Assembly: GCF_000143415.4 (NCBI RefSeq)
Contig: NW_003314290.1
Span: 1,325,210 to 1,389,209 of the forward strand
Origin: Selaginella moellendorffii
Taxonomy: Eukaryota; Streptophyta; Lycopodiopsida; Selaginellales; Selaginellaceae
Direction: 5' to 3'
Length of the DNA: 64,000 nt
Shown here: in pieces, positions 47,225 to 59,622 of the stretch
Layout: each line of letters begins with the position of its first letter
Numbering within the stretch: the stretch's first letter is position 1
The notes under the pieces: model-generated
Told to the model about the DNA's origin: nothing
The model's input: only the letters and a program-made list of their open reading frames with translations
The model's database searches: none
Made by a program: the position numbers and the translations under genes

Positions 47225-48626
47225 ATGAGCGCTCCATTGGATGCTCCAGCGGAAGAAGATACCACTGGCGAGAAGGAAATCGCAATGACCCAATTCAAGG
47301 ATGGGGACAAAGTGCTTGCTTACCACGGGCCTCTCATTTACGAAGCCAAGGTAGCGTTTTTTCTTGGTTTTCTCGATTTTCTTTCATTGTGTTTTTTTTT
47401 TTTCTACTCGTAGATTCAAAAGGCAGAGCTTCGAAAGAACGAATGGAAATACTTCGTGCATTACCTGGTAAGATTTGTTTTGCTTGTTCGCGTTTTTCAA
47501 AGGTTGAAACTCTGGGTTGTATGTTACAGGGATGGAGTAAGAAGTGAGTTGTCGTGATGTTCTTCGTGATTTTGCAGCTGAGAGTTTCTTTTTTTGTTTT
47601 TCGAAGCTGGGACGAATGGATTGGGGAGGAGCGTCTGCTGCCTCTGAACGAAGAGAATTTGGAGAAACAAAAGCATCTGGTCAATACGCAAGCTGCGGAC
47701 AAGCGTGGGAAAGGACGGATGGGTCAGGGAAAGCCAAAGGGAGCCACAAGCACTGGTAAGATTCACGGCAGTAGTTTACCTCGTTTACGTACCAGGTTGA
47801 TGCGAGGCAGCTACAAAAGGAAGGAAACGCAAGTCTGAGGTTGTTTTCTTTGCTCTTTTAAGACTTGTGTATTGAGGGGCCTTCGCAGGAAAAAGATGGT
47901 GAGGATAACTCACTAAAGTTTTCACTGCCAGCTGCTTTGAAAAAGCTTCTTATAGAGGACTGCGAGCTTGTTACGCAAGGCAGCAAGGTAAGAGAGCCGC
48001 AAAGTTAATTTTTTCCTGGCGATATAACAATTTACGTGTTTCCTTTTTCTTGCTTGCTTCAGCTAGCCAAGCTACCAAAAAGTCCCTCCGTCGAAGAGAT
48101 ATTGCAAAAATATCTAGAAACTAAGACAAAACCGTAAGCTCGTCACTTCGCTTTCTATGGTGGATGAGTCCACACTAATCGTTTTATAGGGGAGACTCTC
48201 TGGTTGAGATACTTAATGGCCTTCGCTCTTATTTCGACAAGGCTCTTCCTCTGATGTTGTTATACAAGGAGGAACGTAAGCAACATGTAGAAGTCTTTGC
48301 TAATAACACATCCACGCCATCCGCTGTGTATGGAGCTGAACACTTTCTCCGTTTGTTTGGTACTTTTCTACGTGTCTTGCTATGGTTCATTCAACCAAAT
48401 CTTGTGTGTGTTGCAGTGAAACTTCCGGAGCTCCTTCAATATGTAAATATGGAAGAGGAGGCAGCTTCTCAGCTACAACAAAAGCTGATGGACCTTTTGA
48501 AGTATATCTCCAGTTCATCCGCTCATTTGACTGACAGTGCTCTTGTCTTTACGCAGATTTATTCAGAAAAACCAGAGTACCTTCTTCCATGCCAATGCGG
48601 ACGGCTTGAAGTTCGAAAACAAATGA
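47225..48626 (+). CDS. MRG: MRG-family chromodomain protein (Eaf3/MORF4-like)
   Basis: Ten exons join to 288 residues: 47225-47350, 47414-47467, 47530-47543, 47607-47755, 47811-47839, 47889-47987, 48063-48133, 48190-48359, 48417-48501, 48557-48626. MRG proteins read H3K36 methylation as part of NuA4-type acetyltransferase complexes. The chromodomain (FKDGDKVLAYHGPLIYEAK, KYFVHYLGW, WDEWIGEERLL) lies at about 19-75. The MRG domain follows after a basic linker (LPAALKKLLIEDCELV, SAVYGAEHFLRLFVKLPELL, LLKFIQKNQSTFFH). Exon 3 is a 14-nt microexon supplying GWSK(N). Confidence 0.93.
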
Positions 48627-48817
48627 GATTGGTATGGATAGGCTTGCGCGTAAAGGTATGCGAGGGTTTAATTCCTCTGGCTTTTTTGAGTGTCGCAAAA
48701 GTGGTGCAGCCAGCCAGAGGGTTTATAGAGCCTTGTTGTTGTTTTTTTTTTTCTGTTTTCTTGTGTAATATATGAATCTCTTACAAAGATTTGCTGCTGT
48801 GCACATCCGAATAGCAG

Positions 48818-49385
48818 GGACATCGTAAATCGTGATTGGCTAGTCATTGCGGACAAGGACGAAGAAGTTTCTTTGAACCTGATCCTCCAAAAGCTGATAC
48901 TGATGGCGATTGAATCCCATCCTTCCTACTCCAGTGGTAAGCTCAAACAAGCTACGCTAGCGGAAACTTTCCTCTTTTTTCTCTTTTTTTGTCTGTAGGT
49001 GAGGCTTCGCTCCAAGTGTTTTCCTCGCTACATTCCGTGTTCCCCAGCCAAGTTGCGATTAGTTTTTGGAAGAGTGCAATGTATCGACGCGAAAGCGGCC
49101 GCCTCGGTAAGATTTGTTTTTGTTTTGTTTGAGGAATTCAGGTATTGGGGGTCCAGTCCAGTCCAGTGTAGCTGCACTGGACGCGCTAGGCGACAAGTTT
49201 TCGCGACGCGAAAAGGAGAAAGAGAGCTCTATCTAGCTCGCTCGCTCGGGACCGGGTCGGGCCTCTCGTTTTCCTTCACTTTTTTTCCGCTGTTTTCCTT
49301 TGTTTTGCTCTCTTTTTTTGCCCTTTCAGCTCGGCTGGCGCTCCAATCACGTACAAGCGACAAACGGTCTACGCAGGTATTTTAA
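48818..49385 (+). CDS. Possible exons of an unidentified gene
   Basis: Downstream of MRG, three stretches share one splice-compatible frame: about 48,818-48,936, 48,999-49,106 and 49,330-49,385. They read NRDWLVIADKDEEVSLN, ILMAIESHPSYSSGEAS, FPSQVAISFWKSAMYRRES and SRTSDKRSTQVF before TAA. Donors and acceptors fit, but I see no proper start exon and do not recognise the protein. It might instead be an alternative 3' part of the MRG transcript. Confidence 0.25.
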
Positions 49386-51030
49386 TTCGCAGCTCGCCTC
49401 TCGTTCTCACCAAGTTCGTTGAATTGCAAGGCTGGCCAGGGACACCATCCAACCTGATACAGAACTTTTCCAACGAGAAAGCTTTGGCACGCACGCTGGC
49501 GAGCGATTAAAAAAAGCCCAAGTTGAGTTCCACACCCAGTGGAAAGCGCGAGGGGCCAAGATTCAGTGGAGCAGTGTTCTTGAGGACCATGACGTTGGTG
49601 TTGGTTGGCAAACACACTCTAGAACAGTGACGTGATTCCATCGTAAGTTGAGGTCTGGTTGTCAAAGGTGATGAGATCTTATCATATAGATGTCGTGTGT
49701 GATTTTTTATACGTGTGTATGTGGTGCCTCGCTTGCCTGGATTGAATCGATGGAATTCTCTCATTTCATGATTGGAGGGGCCACTGTGCTTTTTATTTAA
49801 GCGTTTTATTTTTCTTTTCCAGTGACATCACACACGCTGCTACACATTGAAGTTGAATTTTCTCTCCAGCATAAAAGCAGATATGATACTATGATATACG
49901 GTGTTTTTGTGTTTCCAAAACAGAGGAAAACGATGCGATCACAAGATTTGGATGGTCTATGGACTAACAACACCTTAAGCACAATGATTGGAACTTCTGG
50001 AAGGTGGCGAAGGAAATCATAATGGACTTGAGGATGTTTACGCATGGTGTCCTGGAGAAGTGATCATGGCAGACATCCACCAGCACTTTCATTGGATATC
50101 CCAAATCCCCCTTTCTCAGGGCGAGAATCTGAATTTCTTGGTTTCCACATGAGCTCCTTTGGGGGAGGATTTGTACAGTGCGCACAGGTGCAAATAACTC
50201 CACCAGTATTTGATTCCTGTGAGATTGTGATCAGCCAGCAGCCAGAGGCTCATATGGAAAAAAGAAAAAAACAGAGTAGAAAAGTAAAGGAAAAGAGGGT
50301 TTTGTGCATGGCAGAGGTTGCTTGCACCTTCAATCTGAGGCCAAGTTCCTGTCACAAAGGTTGAATGTGTTTGGGTGGAACAAGCAAAGAAATGCTGCTT
50401 GCTGTTAAGCATTTCCAAGTTGATTCTGTGATCCACCCAAGAAGTGGTGTCAAAGCAAAACAAATCTTATTGTTAAGTCATGGGGATATTCCCTTTCTTA
50501 TGTGTTTGTGTGTTGTTTGTGGTGTGTTCCATGCAATACAGAAAAGTTATGTGGCTTGTGATGGTTGCTCCTGATGTAAGTGTACAAGAATAAGATTTTT
50601 CTTTGATTCACAGGCAAGATCTCTTTGTAGTATGTTGGGATGATTGGTACTAATCGCCTTTCTCTTTTTTTTCCCCTCTCCTCCTGGCTGGGCCACTGTG
50701 TCAGAAAAATCTCCCATTATTTTCAGAATCCAGAATCAACCTTTTCTTTTTCACACTGGTGTAAAGTCAACGAGAAATGAAAAAGGTGTCAACCTTCGAT
50801 AAGGAGGAATTAGGGCAGGCAGGAAAACAGGGATTCCGTTTTTTCCGGAAAGGTGGCGGAAGAATATTCCTATGCCGGGATTGAAGGAATATCCATGCTG
50901 ATTATTGTAAGAGATTGTGGGGGTGTGGATAAGAAAGTAGAGGGTGAAGCGATTCGCGAGCTATACACGTACCCAGTTTTGCCAGGTGGGCGCTGTGACC
51001 CGCCATATGGACCCCGCTGTGGTGGCGCCC
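49386..51030. other. Intergenic, no supported gene
   Basis: Only scattered short ORFs without motifs. The right part is the promoter region of the P450 gene. Confidence 0.5.
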
Positions 51031-51037
51031 TATAAAT
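51031..51037 (+). promoter_or_regulatory. TATA box of the CYP707A gene
   Basis: CCCTATAAATTCC context, about 440 bp upstream of the ATG, implying a long leader of pyrimidine-rich sequence. Confidence 0.55.
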
Positions 51038-51477
51038 TCCTCCCATTTCCACCCTTCACACAAACTCGCAAGAGAGAGCGCGGTCGAGCCAAAGAAAAGA
51101 AGGAATTTATTCTTTTCTTTTTTCAATTTTTTTCTTTTTCTAATCCGTCCATTTGAATCCATTCTTGAACTTGAATCCGTTTGTTGAAGAATTTGGCTCC
51201 GGGAAGAAGCGATTGATCTCTCTCCACCGATTTGGAGTTTTTGGATGTGATTACTGCCTGGTGCTCTGTTTTTGGCCTTTCCTCTGTTATTCTTTGCTTC
51301 GATTGCTCGCTCGCTCGCTATCGCTCCCGCCGCTCTCTCCCTCTCGCTCTCTCCCTCGCTGACAGTGGGAAGAAAGAGTGATCAATCCCACGGGTTTTTC
51401 GAGCGTCCGAAAAGAGAAAAGAAACAAGACAAAGCAAAAATATTTCTCTCCTATTTTTTTTTTGCGCCTCCTCGGCC

Positions 51478-54400
51478 ATGGCTGATCTTGCGCTGCTCGT
51501 CCTTGGCTCCGCGATGCTACTCCTGCTCGCTCTGCTCAAGCTCGCCCGCCGCTCCTATGCCCTGGGCCGATTGCCACTGCCGCCGGGCACCATGGGATGG
51601 CCCTACCTGGGCGAGACTCTCCAGCTCTACTCGCAGAATCCCAATGCCTTCTTCAGCTCCAAGCAAAAGAGGTGAGTGAGACCAATTCCACAATCCACCG
51701 ATCGACCAATCAATCCATTCACCCGATTGCCCGATCTAGAAACTCGGGGAGAGATTTTCTCTTGCCTCCCTACTCACAAACTACTCGTTTCCAATGCAGG
51801 TATGGCGACATCTTCAAGACTCACATTCTGGGCTGCCCATCGGTGATGATCGCGAGCCCCGAGGCTGCCAAATTCATCCTGGTCAGCCACGCTCACCTCT
51901 TCAAGACCACCTTTCCATCGAGCAAGGAAGGGATAATTGGGCCGCACGCCCTCTTCTTCCACGAGGGAGAGTACCACCGCCGCCTCCGCCGCCTCGTCCA
52001 AGGATGCTTTGGCCCGGATGTGATCCGCGATCTGGTCCCCGAGCTGGAAACCATCTCAATCCAGGCACTGGATTCATTGGATCGCGCCGGAGGCATCATC
52101 AACACATTCCAGGAGATGAAAAAAGTAAGCAAGCTCCTCAAGCGCCTCTCTCTCTCTCTCTCTCCCTCTCTCTCTAGAATATGCTCTAGATTCGATCTTC
52201 GTCTACCTCTTGCCGCTTGGTTGTTTTCGATCGCGTTTCTTCTGCCCTGATCGACACGATCCTCCCTTGTCCTTGGCACCATGGATTGGCTGGGCTGATC
52301 AAAGCGGTTTTGTTTTTTTGTTTGTTTTGTGCGGCTCGCGCTACTGGCTGGTTCTCGATCGGTGCTCAGTACGCATTCGATGTTGGCGTGCTCAAGATCT
52401 TTGGCGGTTCCCTGGACGAGCTGGACAAGGAGGACCTCAAGCGCGCCTACCAGACGCTAGAACGCGGCTACAACTCATTCCCGATTGACATCGCTGGCAC
52501 CCCTTACAATGCCGCCATGAAGGTACGTACATCACAGCCCTGGCTCATCTCTTTTGGATGGATCGATGCTTCTCGGCGGATTTCTTTTTTCCCTCGCCTT
52601 TTCTTCTTCCATTGGCTCCTGCGCTCCTCCTGTCCTTGCAATTTGCCCATTTATTCGCGCTCGCGTCTTATCTCCCCGAGGTAGCGCGTCGCACCCGGAT
52701 CGTTGGGAGAGGCGTGTCTTGAGTTTTTTTTTTTCTGTGGTTTTTTCCTTTTTTTTTTTCTTTCTTTCTCCAGCCTTTCCTGGTCCCAACTTTTGTTTCC
52801 TGGCACAAAAATCTCGCCGCTGAGCAGATTTTTCTTGGTTTCGTTTGGTTTTTCCTGCGCTGCCAGCGCGCTGCCAGCCACACGCTCGAAACAAAGACGA
52901 GTGTGGCTGTGGGATCTGTGAGCGCGAGAAAACGATTTCGAGCCTCCCCTCGTCTCGCGGCGGCCGCTGCGGCTACTGCTGCTGGTGCTGGTCTTTGCTT
53001 GATTGATTGAGTGGGACTTTAAAAAATACTGTGCTTTGGTCGTGTGGCTTCACGAGTGGCTTGTGCCATTCTCCGTGCGTCGGCCCACGATTGGCGAGAG
53101 AAATATCTTCTCCGCCTCAACATGTCCATGAAGAACACCTTTGTTCGTCGCTTTGTTTTCCGTGTGGTGTGCTCGCTTTTTTTGTTTTCATTTCTCGAGG
53201 TTTACTGGTCGCAGTCGTGTGGAACTCGCGTAGGGAATCGTCAAATGTGTTTGTTTGCTTGCTCCACCTCTTCATTTTCCTTTCTTTTTTTTGTGTGGTT
53301 TTCGTTTTCGGGTTTGCGATGCGTGTCTAAAGATCCCGCTTTGGTTCGTGTCCTTGTTTCCAGGCCAGGAAGCGCTTGAGCTCCATCGTCAGCCGCATCA
53401 TCTTGGACCGTAGGCGGCAGCAGAAGCAAGCAGACAATGGGCGCTGCAAGGATTTCCTGTCAACTCTCATGGAATCCCAGGACGACAGCTGCAAGAACCT
53501 GACCGACGATCAGATCGCCGACAACGTGATCGGTGTCATCTTCGCGGCCCAGGACACCACCGCCAGCGTCCTCACTTGGCTCCTCAAGTATCTCAAGGAG
53601 AACCCCGCGCTCCTCGACTCTGTCACGGTACAAACTCTCGTTAGAAAAACGAAGAACTTCTCGTGGACTGACCGCGTTTTCGTGTTCGTCGCTGGCAGGC
53701 CGAGCATGAGAACATAAGGCGAAGCAAGCCCGAGGGTGCCAAAGGCTTGACGTGGGCTGACACCAAAAACATGCCCTTGACTTCGAGAGTAAGTCGTCGA
53801 GCTTGTAGTAGTGATCGTTTTTGCTTGCGGTTCTCTTGGTCGCTTACACGTTTCCCTTTGACACCGCAGGTAATTCAAGAGACAATGCGGCTGGCGACGA
53901 TCCTCTCGTTTACTTTCAGAGAGGCGGTACAAGACGTGGAATACAACGGTAAGAAGTTGTAGCCCAGCCCCTCCCTCTGTAACATCACGGTTGGCAAAAG
54001 AAAAGGAAGCTAACCGTTTTACCCGGAACTTGCTTTGGCAGGATACGTGATTCCCAAGGGCTGGAAAGTGATGCCTCTGTTCAGAAACATCCATCACAGC
54101 CCCGAGTTTTTCCTGGAGCCGCAGAAGTTCGACCCCTCCAGATTCGAGGAGCATCCCAAGCCCAATACGTTCATGCCTTTCGGCAATGGAATCCACTCAT
54201 GCCCCGGACGGGAGCTGGCGAAGCTGGAAATGCTCGTCCTGGTGCACAACATTACCACACAGTTCAGGTACTAAAACAGAAACCAGCTTACCTTCTTTTC
54301 TTTCTTGCTGCTTTGTCTTTCGTATTTTCTTCTCCTCTGCCAAGATTCCTCATGCTTTGTTTTTCTCTCCCTTCGTGAAACACGCAGATGGGAGTTTGCA

Positions 54401-54487
54401 GGGCCAACAGAGGGCGTACAATACGGTCCCTTCCCTGTACCGAAGGCAGGACTTCCAATATCCATTACACGCAAGAGCGAGAGCTGA
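51478..54487 (+). CDS. CYP707A: CYP707A-type cytochrome P450 (ABA 8'-hydroxylase)
   Basis: Eight exons (51478-51671, 51800-52124, 52370-52522, 53364-53627, 53699-53788, 53870-53948, 54042-54267, 54388-54487) give 476 residues. The N terminus is a membrane anchor followed by the hinge LPLPPGTMGWPYLGETLQLY. P450 landmarks are FAAQDTTASVLTW (about 284-296, I-helix), ETMR (ExxR) and FGNGIHSCPG with heme Cys422. The order GLTWADTKNMPLTSRVIQET and the end VQYGPFPVPKAGLPI match CYP707A, whose members hydroxylate abscisic acid at C8'. Intron 3 is 841 bp, far longer than its neighbours. Confidence 0.9.
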
Positions 54488-55593
54488 GAAGAAACAAACT
54501 TTAGCTGACTTTTACCTCTCCCATCGCGCGGTTGACACCCACAACGGAGACAGCTGACACTAAATATATATTCCCGCGGTCCAAGTCACGGTGCTGTGGT
54601 GTTCCTGCCTGGACGGAAACGAATCTCGCGTCTCCCTCCTCCCATGGGCAGCACAGCAGAGGGGGGCCTTCTCAGAAACCGGAAAAAACGAAAAAAAGTT
54701 AGAGAGCAACCACCAGGCCGATTGATTGATTGACACTTACAAAAGCTTGAAAGCTGCCGATGCTTGGCTGCTGCTTGCGGGGATGAAAGGAGAGGTTGAA
54801 CAGCTCGAATTGTTCTTGTACCAAACGCTTCTTGGGGAATATGAAAAATTCTTTTTTGACATTGCGCCTTTACAGTTTACGCTCTGGCCGCTCTCTCGGT
54901 CTGTCTGGAGGCATTAACACCACCCCACCTGTGAGAAGCGTCCACAAATGTTTGAAGAGAGATGTATATAGGCACTAGGCAGGAGACTAGAGTGTACCTT
55001 GCTTGTCCTACCTGGCTGCTCCAACTCCGCGTCTTCGGTTTCCAGCCGTGCGAGAGTGAGTTGAGCAGTGCGTGAGTGGATCCGAGTCCAGCTAGCCGTG
55101 CAGCGGAAGGCAGTACCACCACCAGCTGTGTCCGCACTGTTTGTGAAATTTTTTGATTCCAAGCAAGATATGTGATGGCTGTTGATCCTCTGCTGCTGTT
55201 GCTGCCTTTCCTTCATTGGAGTTATCTTTTATTTGTCGCTCCACATTTCCCACGAGGTTTGTCAATCGGACGCCTGCTTGCTTGATTGCTTGCCTGCTTG
55301 ACTGATCCCTTGCTTGTGCTAGCTCGCTTGCGTTCTTCTCACATGCACTCGCATGCAGAATCGTAGTACTCGGCATTGTCGGAGATTGTGGAGAAGGTCT
55401 CCATCACTCGGGAGGAATCATGTTCTTGTCTGTCTGTCGGATCGAGATCTCGTTGCAGGGTTTGCATCCAGTCTGTTAAAAAACACGTAGATTTTATTGT
55501 TAGATCTCACGAGTAAGCAAGGACTCCTTAACTCACTGTATGGTCACGCGTTTAAAGTCAGGGAAAAGAGAGTCAAAAGATGATTTCAATTGC
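54488..55593. other. Region between tail-to-tail P450 genes
   Basis: A TATATAG at 54,966 with CTTG-rich sequence at 55,270-55,330. ORFs here are Gln/Ser-rich and have no recognisable motif. No gene is called. Confidence 0.45.
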
Positions 55594-57987
55594 TTAACTC
55601 TGCCGCTTGCTCAGCTTGCACCACAATCCATTCTTGGTGTGCAAGGTCGCTCCCGTGACAAGCTCAACTTCTTGAGGGGAGCCTCTCAACTCAACACTGA
55701 ACTTTCGGAGAAGTACGGCCAAGCCGATTGTAGCCTCCATAAACGCAAACTGATCACCAACACATTTACGAGGGCCCCCACCGAAAGGCAGGAAAGCAAA
55801 GTCCGCCATTATCTGCCAGCCAGAAAAAGAACGTGTCCATTTACATGGAAAGCGTCTGTTAGGAACTTTTCACCCACCTCATTTGGATAGAGACCTTGAA
55901 GTTTAGTCGGGTCAATGCCAGCCCACCCCGGAATGCTCGAATCGACTCTTCGTCTTAGGAAACGCTCGGGATCAAATGACTCTGGATTCTCCCAGAAGTA
56001 TGGCGATCTGTGAAGGTTGAAAACCTGAATTTAAGCAAAGGTGGTCAGCCAGCCGAGTGTGTTTACACGGGCTTACAGATATGAAAATGTCGGTCCCCTT
56101 GGGAATGGAGTATCCATCTGGATCGCCCTTGTGGCCTCCTGAAAGTCGAACGTATCCAAGTTATTCATGATTTCGAAAGATTTGTACCTGGGAGCTTATC
56201 TGGCTGCAATGACCTCCTTATAAGTAGAGGTGGTTGTGGATATAAACGAAGTGCTTCTGCAATGACGAGTTTTGTGTATCTGAACAAAAACGCAAGCTCA
56301 GAATCAAAAGCCACAATCCTTCTCACCTACTTCAGATTTTTCAGGTCTTCTAACGTTGGCCTTCTGTCCCCCAGAACTGTGTCAATTTCTTGTTGCACTT
56401 TCGTGACTATTGTGGGATTCTGTTTTAATGCATAAGACAAATTGGAAATCAAAAGCACAGCTGTAGAGAGATCTAACCTGTGCTAATAGGAAGGTTGACC
56501 AAGTTAGGACGGCTGCAGTTGTCTCGTGACCAGCAATGAGCATTGTCATCAAATCATCCCGAAGCTATGCATTTTACAAAATAAATTAGATTTCCAGAAT
56601 TTAAGAAATGCACCTGTTTGTTATCGACATCTTCCCCTCGCATATCTACTAGAAATCGCAATAAACTCGCATCCTAGTCGAATGCAGCTGTCAGCGTTTC
56701 GCAACAGAGATAGTTTACATACTCTGACTTTGGAATAATCCCGCTGTTGAAGCGCTTCAATATCATCCTCCTGCTCAACAGTGAAAAAATTAAGTTTTTG
56801 TCGGAATAACAGCACCAGACCTGTCTTGTTTCTTGGGCCCTTCCAATGAGATCATCCAGGCATTCGTTTATGACGCCCAAATCCGCATGAAACTTTCTCT
56901 GTCTTGGAACGAGCCAGCGTGACAAAGGAAACTTCCAGTAAGGAATGTAAAATGTTGATCTGTGCTCCGCTTCAGCCAAAGTCCCGTAAACTGCCTGTGC
57001 AACTTGTTATCATGCACGAAAGTCTGATATTTTACAGCTTACTGCAATAACTGGAGATTCCTTTGTCACCGAGCCAAAATCGTAGTTGAAGACGCTCAAT
57101 CCAATAATGTCAAGAGCGAGGCTTGAGTACTCCGCCTCCATTTCCACGTCCACGACGTTGGAACCTTTCGACTCTGCATCTTTAATCAATGCGTCGAGCT
57201 TGGAGACGGTCCGTTCAGCACAGTCATTGAACACACGGACCATAGCTTCCAAATAAGCCGAGTGGAAACCGGGAACCAATGCTGCACAAATCACACACTT
57301 GTCAAACACCTGCATCAAAAGTACAGACTAACCTCGTCTTCTCGACTTCCATGTATTCAAATCAGCTGGAATCAAACCTTTCCCCATAATTGGTTCTAAA
57401 ATATCTGCAAGAACACCCTGAGACCATGAAAATACAATAACCAGCTCACAACTGAGTAAAACACTCGCACCTTATCATAGCCGAAAGCATTTTCTCGAAG
57501 AATGTAGCGTGAAACAATGGGGTCTGAAACGACCACAAAAACTTTCGGTCCGAAAGCAAGCTTATAAACTGGCCCATGCTGCAAAGAAAGTGAAACATGT
57601 AAGTAAATTCCAGCAAGTGTCACCCGGATTTACCTCAAGAAACCAGTCATACAATGCAAAGAACAGCGGTCTGGAGAAGAGGTCCGAGATCGCACCGTCC
57701 GCGACAGGCATGTTTTGGATCCCTCCACCGCTCAGAAAATTCGTGAGCGCATTGCTTGCATTGTCCAGGAACGTCCGCTGCGGCTTCAAAGGTGACGGTT
57801 GTATGGACGGATCGTCCAATTTCACGCTGAAATATCGAAATTCCATACGATCAAGCCCAGAACAAGAGTTTTAGCTGCGATCTCGCACTTACCACGCGAT
57901 TCTTAGCCGCCGCCGCGAGAATCCTCGATCCCTAGCTTGGAGCGCCACCGCATTGTGATGCAAACACGCCGGCGCAGCCATCGCCAT
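55594..57987 (-). CDS. CYP97B: CYP97B-type cytochrome P450
   Basis: Fourteen exons encode 565 residues: 57987-57893, 57826-57634, 57578-57471, 57417-57333, 57281-57043, 56994-56821, 56770-56723, 56673-56614, 56564-56478, 56419-56331, 56279-56188, 56138-56077, 56024-55878, 55812-55594. The first exon is Ala/Arg-rich, like a plastid transit peptide. Family-specific strings: [68 protein letters not shown]450 motifs: AGHETT (345-350), [15 protein letters not shown] and [10 protein letters not shown] with heme Cys510. CYP97 enzymes hydroxylate carotenoid rings; the exact role of clan member B is less certain than A or C. Confidence 0.93.
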
Positions 57988-58165
57988 TGCCCTTGGCGCT
58001 CGTTCACCTCGCCATTACCACTAACACCTGACCCTGCCACGTGGTCCACTTAGGGCGGGATTGCGCAAGAGCATATGCTTTAAGCTTGCATTTATCTCGT
58101 GGGCAGCCACGTCACGGCATATCACGGCCACGTCGGTGCCACGTGGCATATAGCCGCCAGAAGCG
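57988..58165. promoter_or_regulatory. Divergent promoter between CYP97B and LTO1
   Basis: Only 178 bp separate the two start codons. The segment holds CCACGTGG (58,037-58,044), two GCCACGTC-type motifs (about 58,106 and 58,127) and the palindrome GCCACGTGGC (58,138-58,147). These are G-box/ACGT elements used by bZIP, bHLH and light or ABA pathways. Confidence 0.65.
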
Positions 58166-59622
58166 ATGGCGCATTGCAGTAGCTGTTCTATGGAGCTCCG
58201 CGGGAGGATTTCGTCAACGTCGATTCTCTGCAAGAACCCTAGCGCGCCATGGTGCCGCGGCCAGGTATGTGGATTTCGATGACCCAGAGGCCGCATTCGC
58301 GACTCCTCTGATCAAAATTTCCAGGCAAGACCGAAATATTTCCGGATTCAAGCCTCGAATCTGGCGACCGAGAGAAAATCGGGATCGCCTAGCGTGTCGA
58401 TTCAGCCGGAGCCAAGGAAAATCCCATACGGTTTGATTACATCACTCTCCGGGCTAGGAGCGATCGAAACAGCGTATCTTTCCTGGATTAAAATTTTTGG
58501 AGGCTCGGCCATTTGTCCGGCTAGTGGCCCGGGCCATGGATGCAACGATGTCTTGAACAGCGCTTATTCCACCCTTTTTGGTATGTAATGCTTTTCCTTG
58601 CTAAGATCTTCTTTGGTTCTTTTTAGTTTACTCACTTTCATAGCTCTATCTCTTCCAGGTACTCCATTGTCACTTATCGGCTTTGTTGCGTACTCCAGTA
58701 TATCTCTGCTTGGTTTCTCGATGATCCAATCTCTTTTCCCGGAAGATGATGTGAGATGGCTGCTTCTCGGAGGCACGACGGCTCTAGTCTCTGCGAGCAG
58801 CTATTTCTTATATCTCTTGACCTTCAAGCTCGAGAATGCATCGTGCGCTTATTGCGTGGCGTCAGTACTTTTATCCTTTGGCTTGTTTATCTCTACACTC
58901 AAGGTTCGCGATCTTAGGAGTCTTTGGTTTTATTTTCTCTTCTTTAAAACGTTGTGCTTACGCCAGCTTCTTTGCTAGACAGGGATTCAAGTGGAAGGAT
59001 GTGCCTCGAATGGCTGGCTTGCAGCTCGTGGTTGGAGCTGCGGTCATCTTTACGTTATCTACGGGATTTGCAGCTGCTGGTCCTGCTCTTGCGGGGTAAA
59101 TGAAAGAATTTATATTCAAGAGATTTGAAAGGCAGATGTTGCCGATTGCATACAGGTCGTCTGAAGATATCGACTTACCACCGATTGAACCGGAGGTAAC
59201 AACGTCTTCCGATGCAACAAAGATGGCGCTTGCGAAACATCTCAAGTCGATCGGTGCAAAGATGTACGGTGCGTTTTGGTGTTCTCATTGTCACGAGCAG
59301 AAACAGGTAGCCTGTTGTCTATCCATACTTCTATTGGTTTTTCATCGCTATCACTTCTAGGAGCTAGGCAAGGAAGCGATGAAGATCTTGGAGTACGTTG
59401 AGTGCTTTCCAGATGGGTATAGGAAGAACGTCAAGACGGCGAAGGCTTGCGAGGCTGCAAAGATCGAAGGCTTTCCTACCTGGATCATAAAGGGCGAGGT
59501 ATGTGTACTTCTTCCATTGATTTTCATGTCAAGATATGAGCTCGCTTGCGTTCCAGAAATATTCGGGCGAATTAAGTTTAGAGGAGCTAGCAGACGCAGC
59601 GGGATTTAGCCTTGAGAAGTAA
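58166..59622 (+). CDS. LTO1: VKOR-thioredoxin fusion (LTO1-like thiol oxidoreductase)
   Basis: Seven exons (58166-58264, 58325-58580, 58659-58903, 58983-59095, 59156-59306, 59361-59498, 59557-59622) give 355 residues. In plants this thylakoid protein forms disulfides in lumenal proteins such as PsbO. The first ~60 residues look like a transit peptide. The VKOR part has a Cys pair in SAICPASGPGHGCND (97 and 106) and the redox CxxC in ENASCAYC (181/184), with several membrane helices. The C-terminal thioredoxin-like part has FWCSHCHEQK (280/283), plus GFPTWIIKGE and ELSLEELADAAGF. Start ATG is the first in frame. Confidence 0.93.

Noticed and set aside
55270-55340. CTTG-rich tract as a possible small RNA or satellite
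   Set aside because: Irregular spacing and no hairpin strong enough to support a call.
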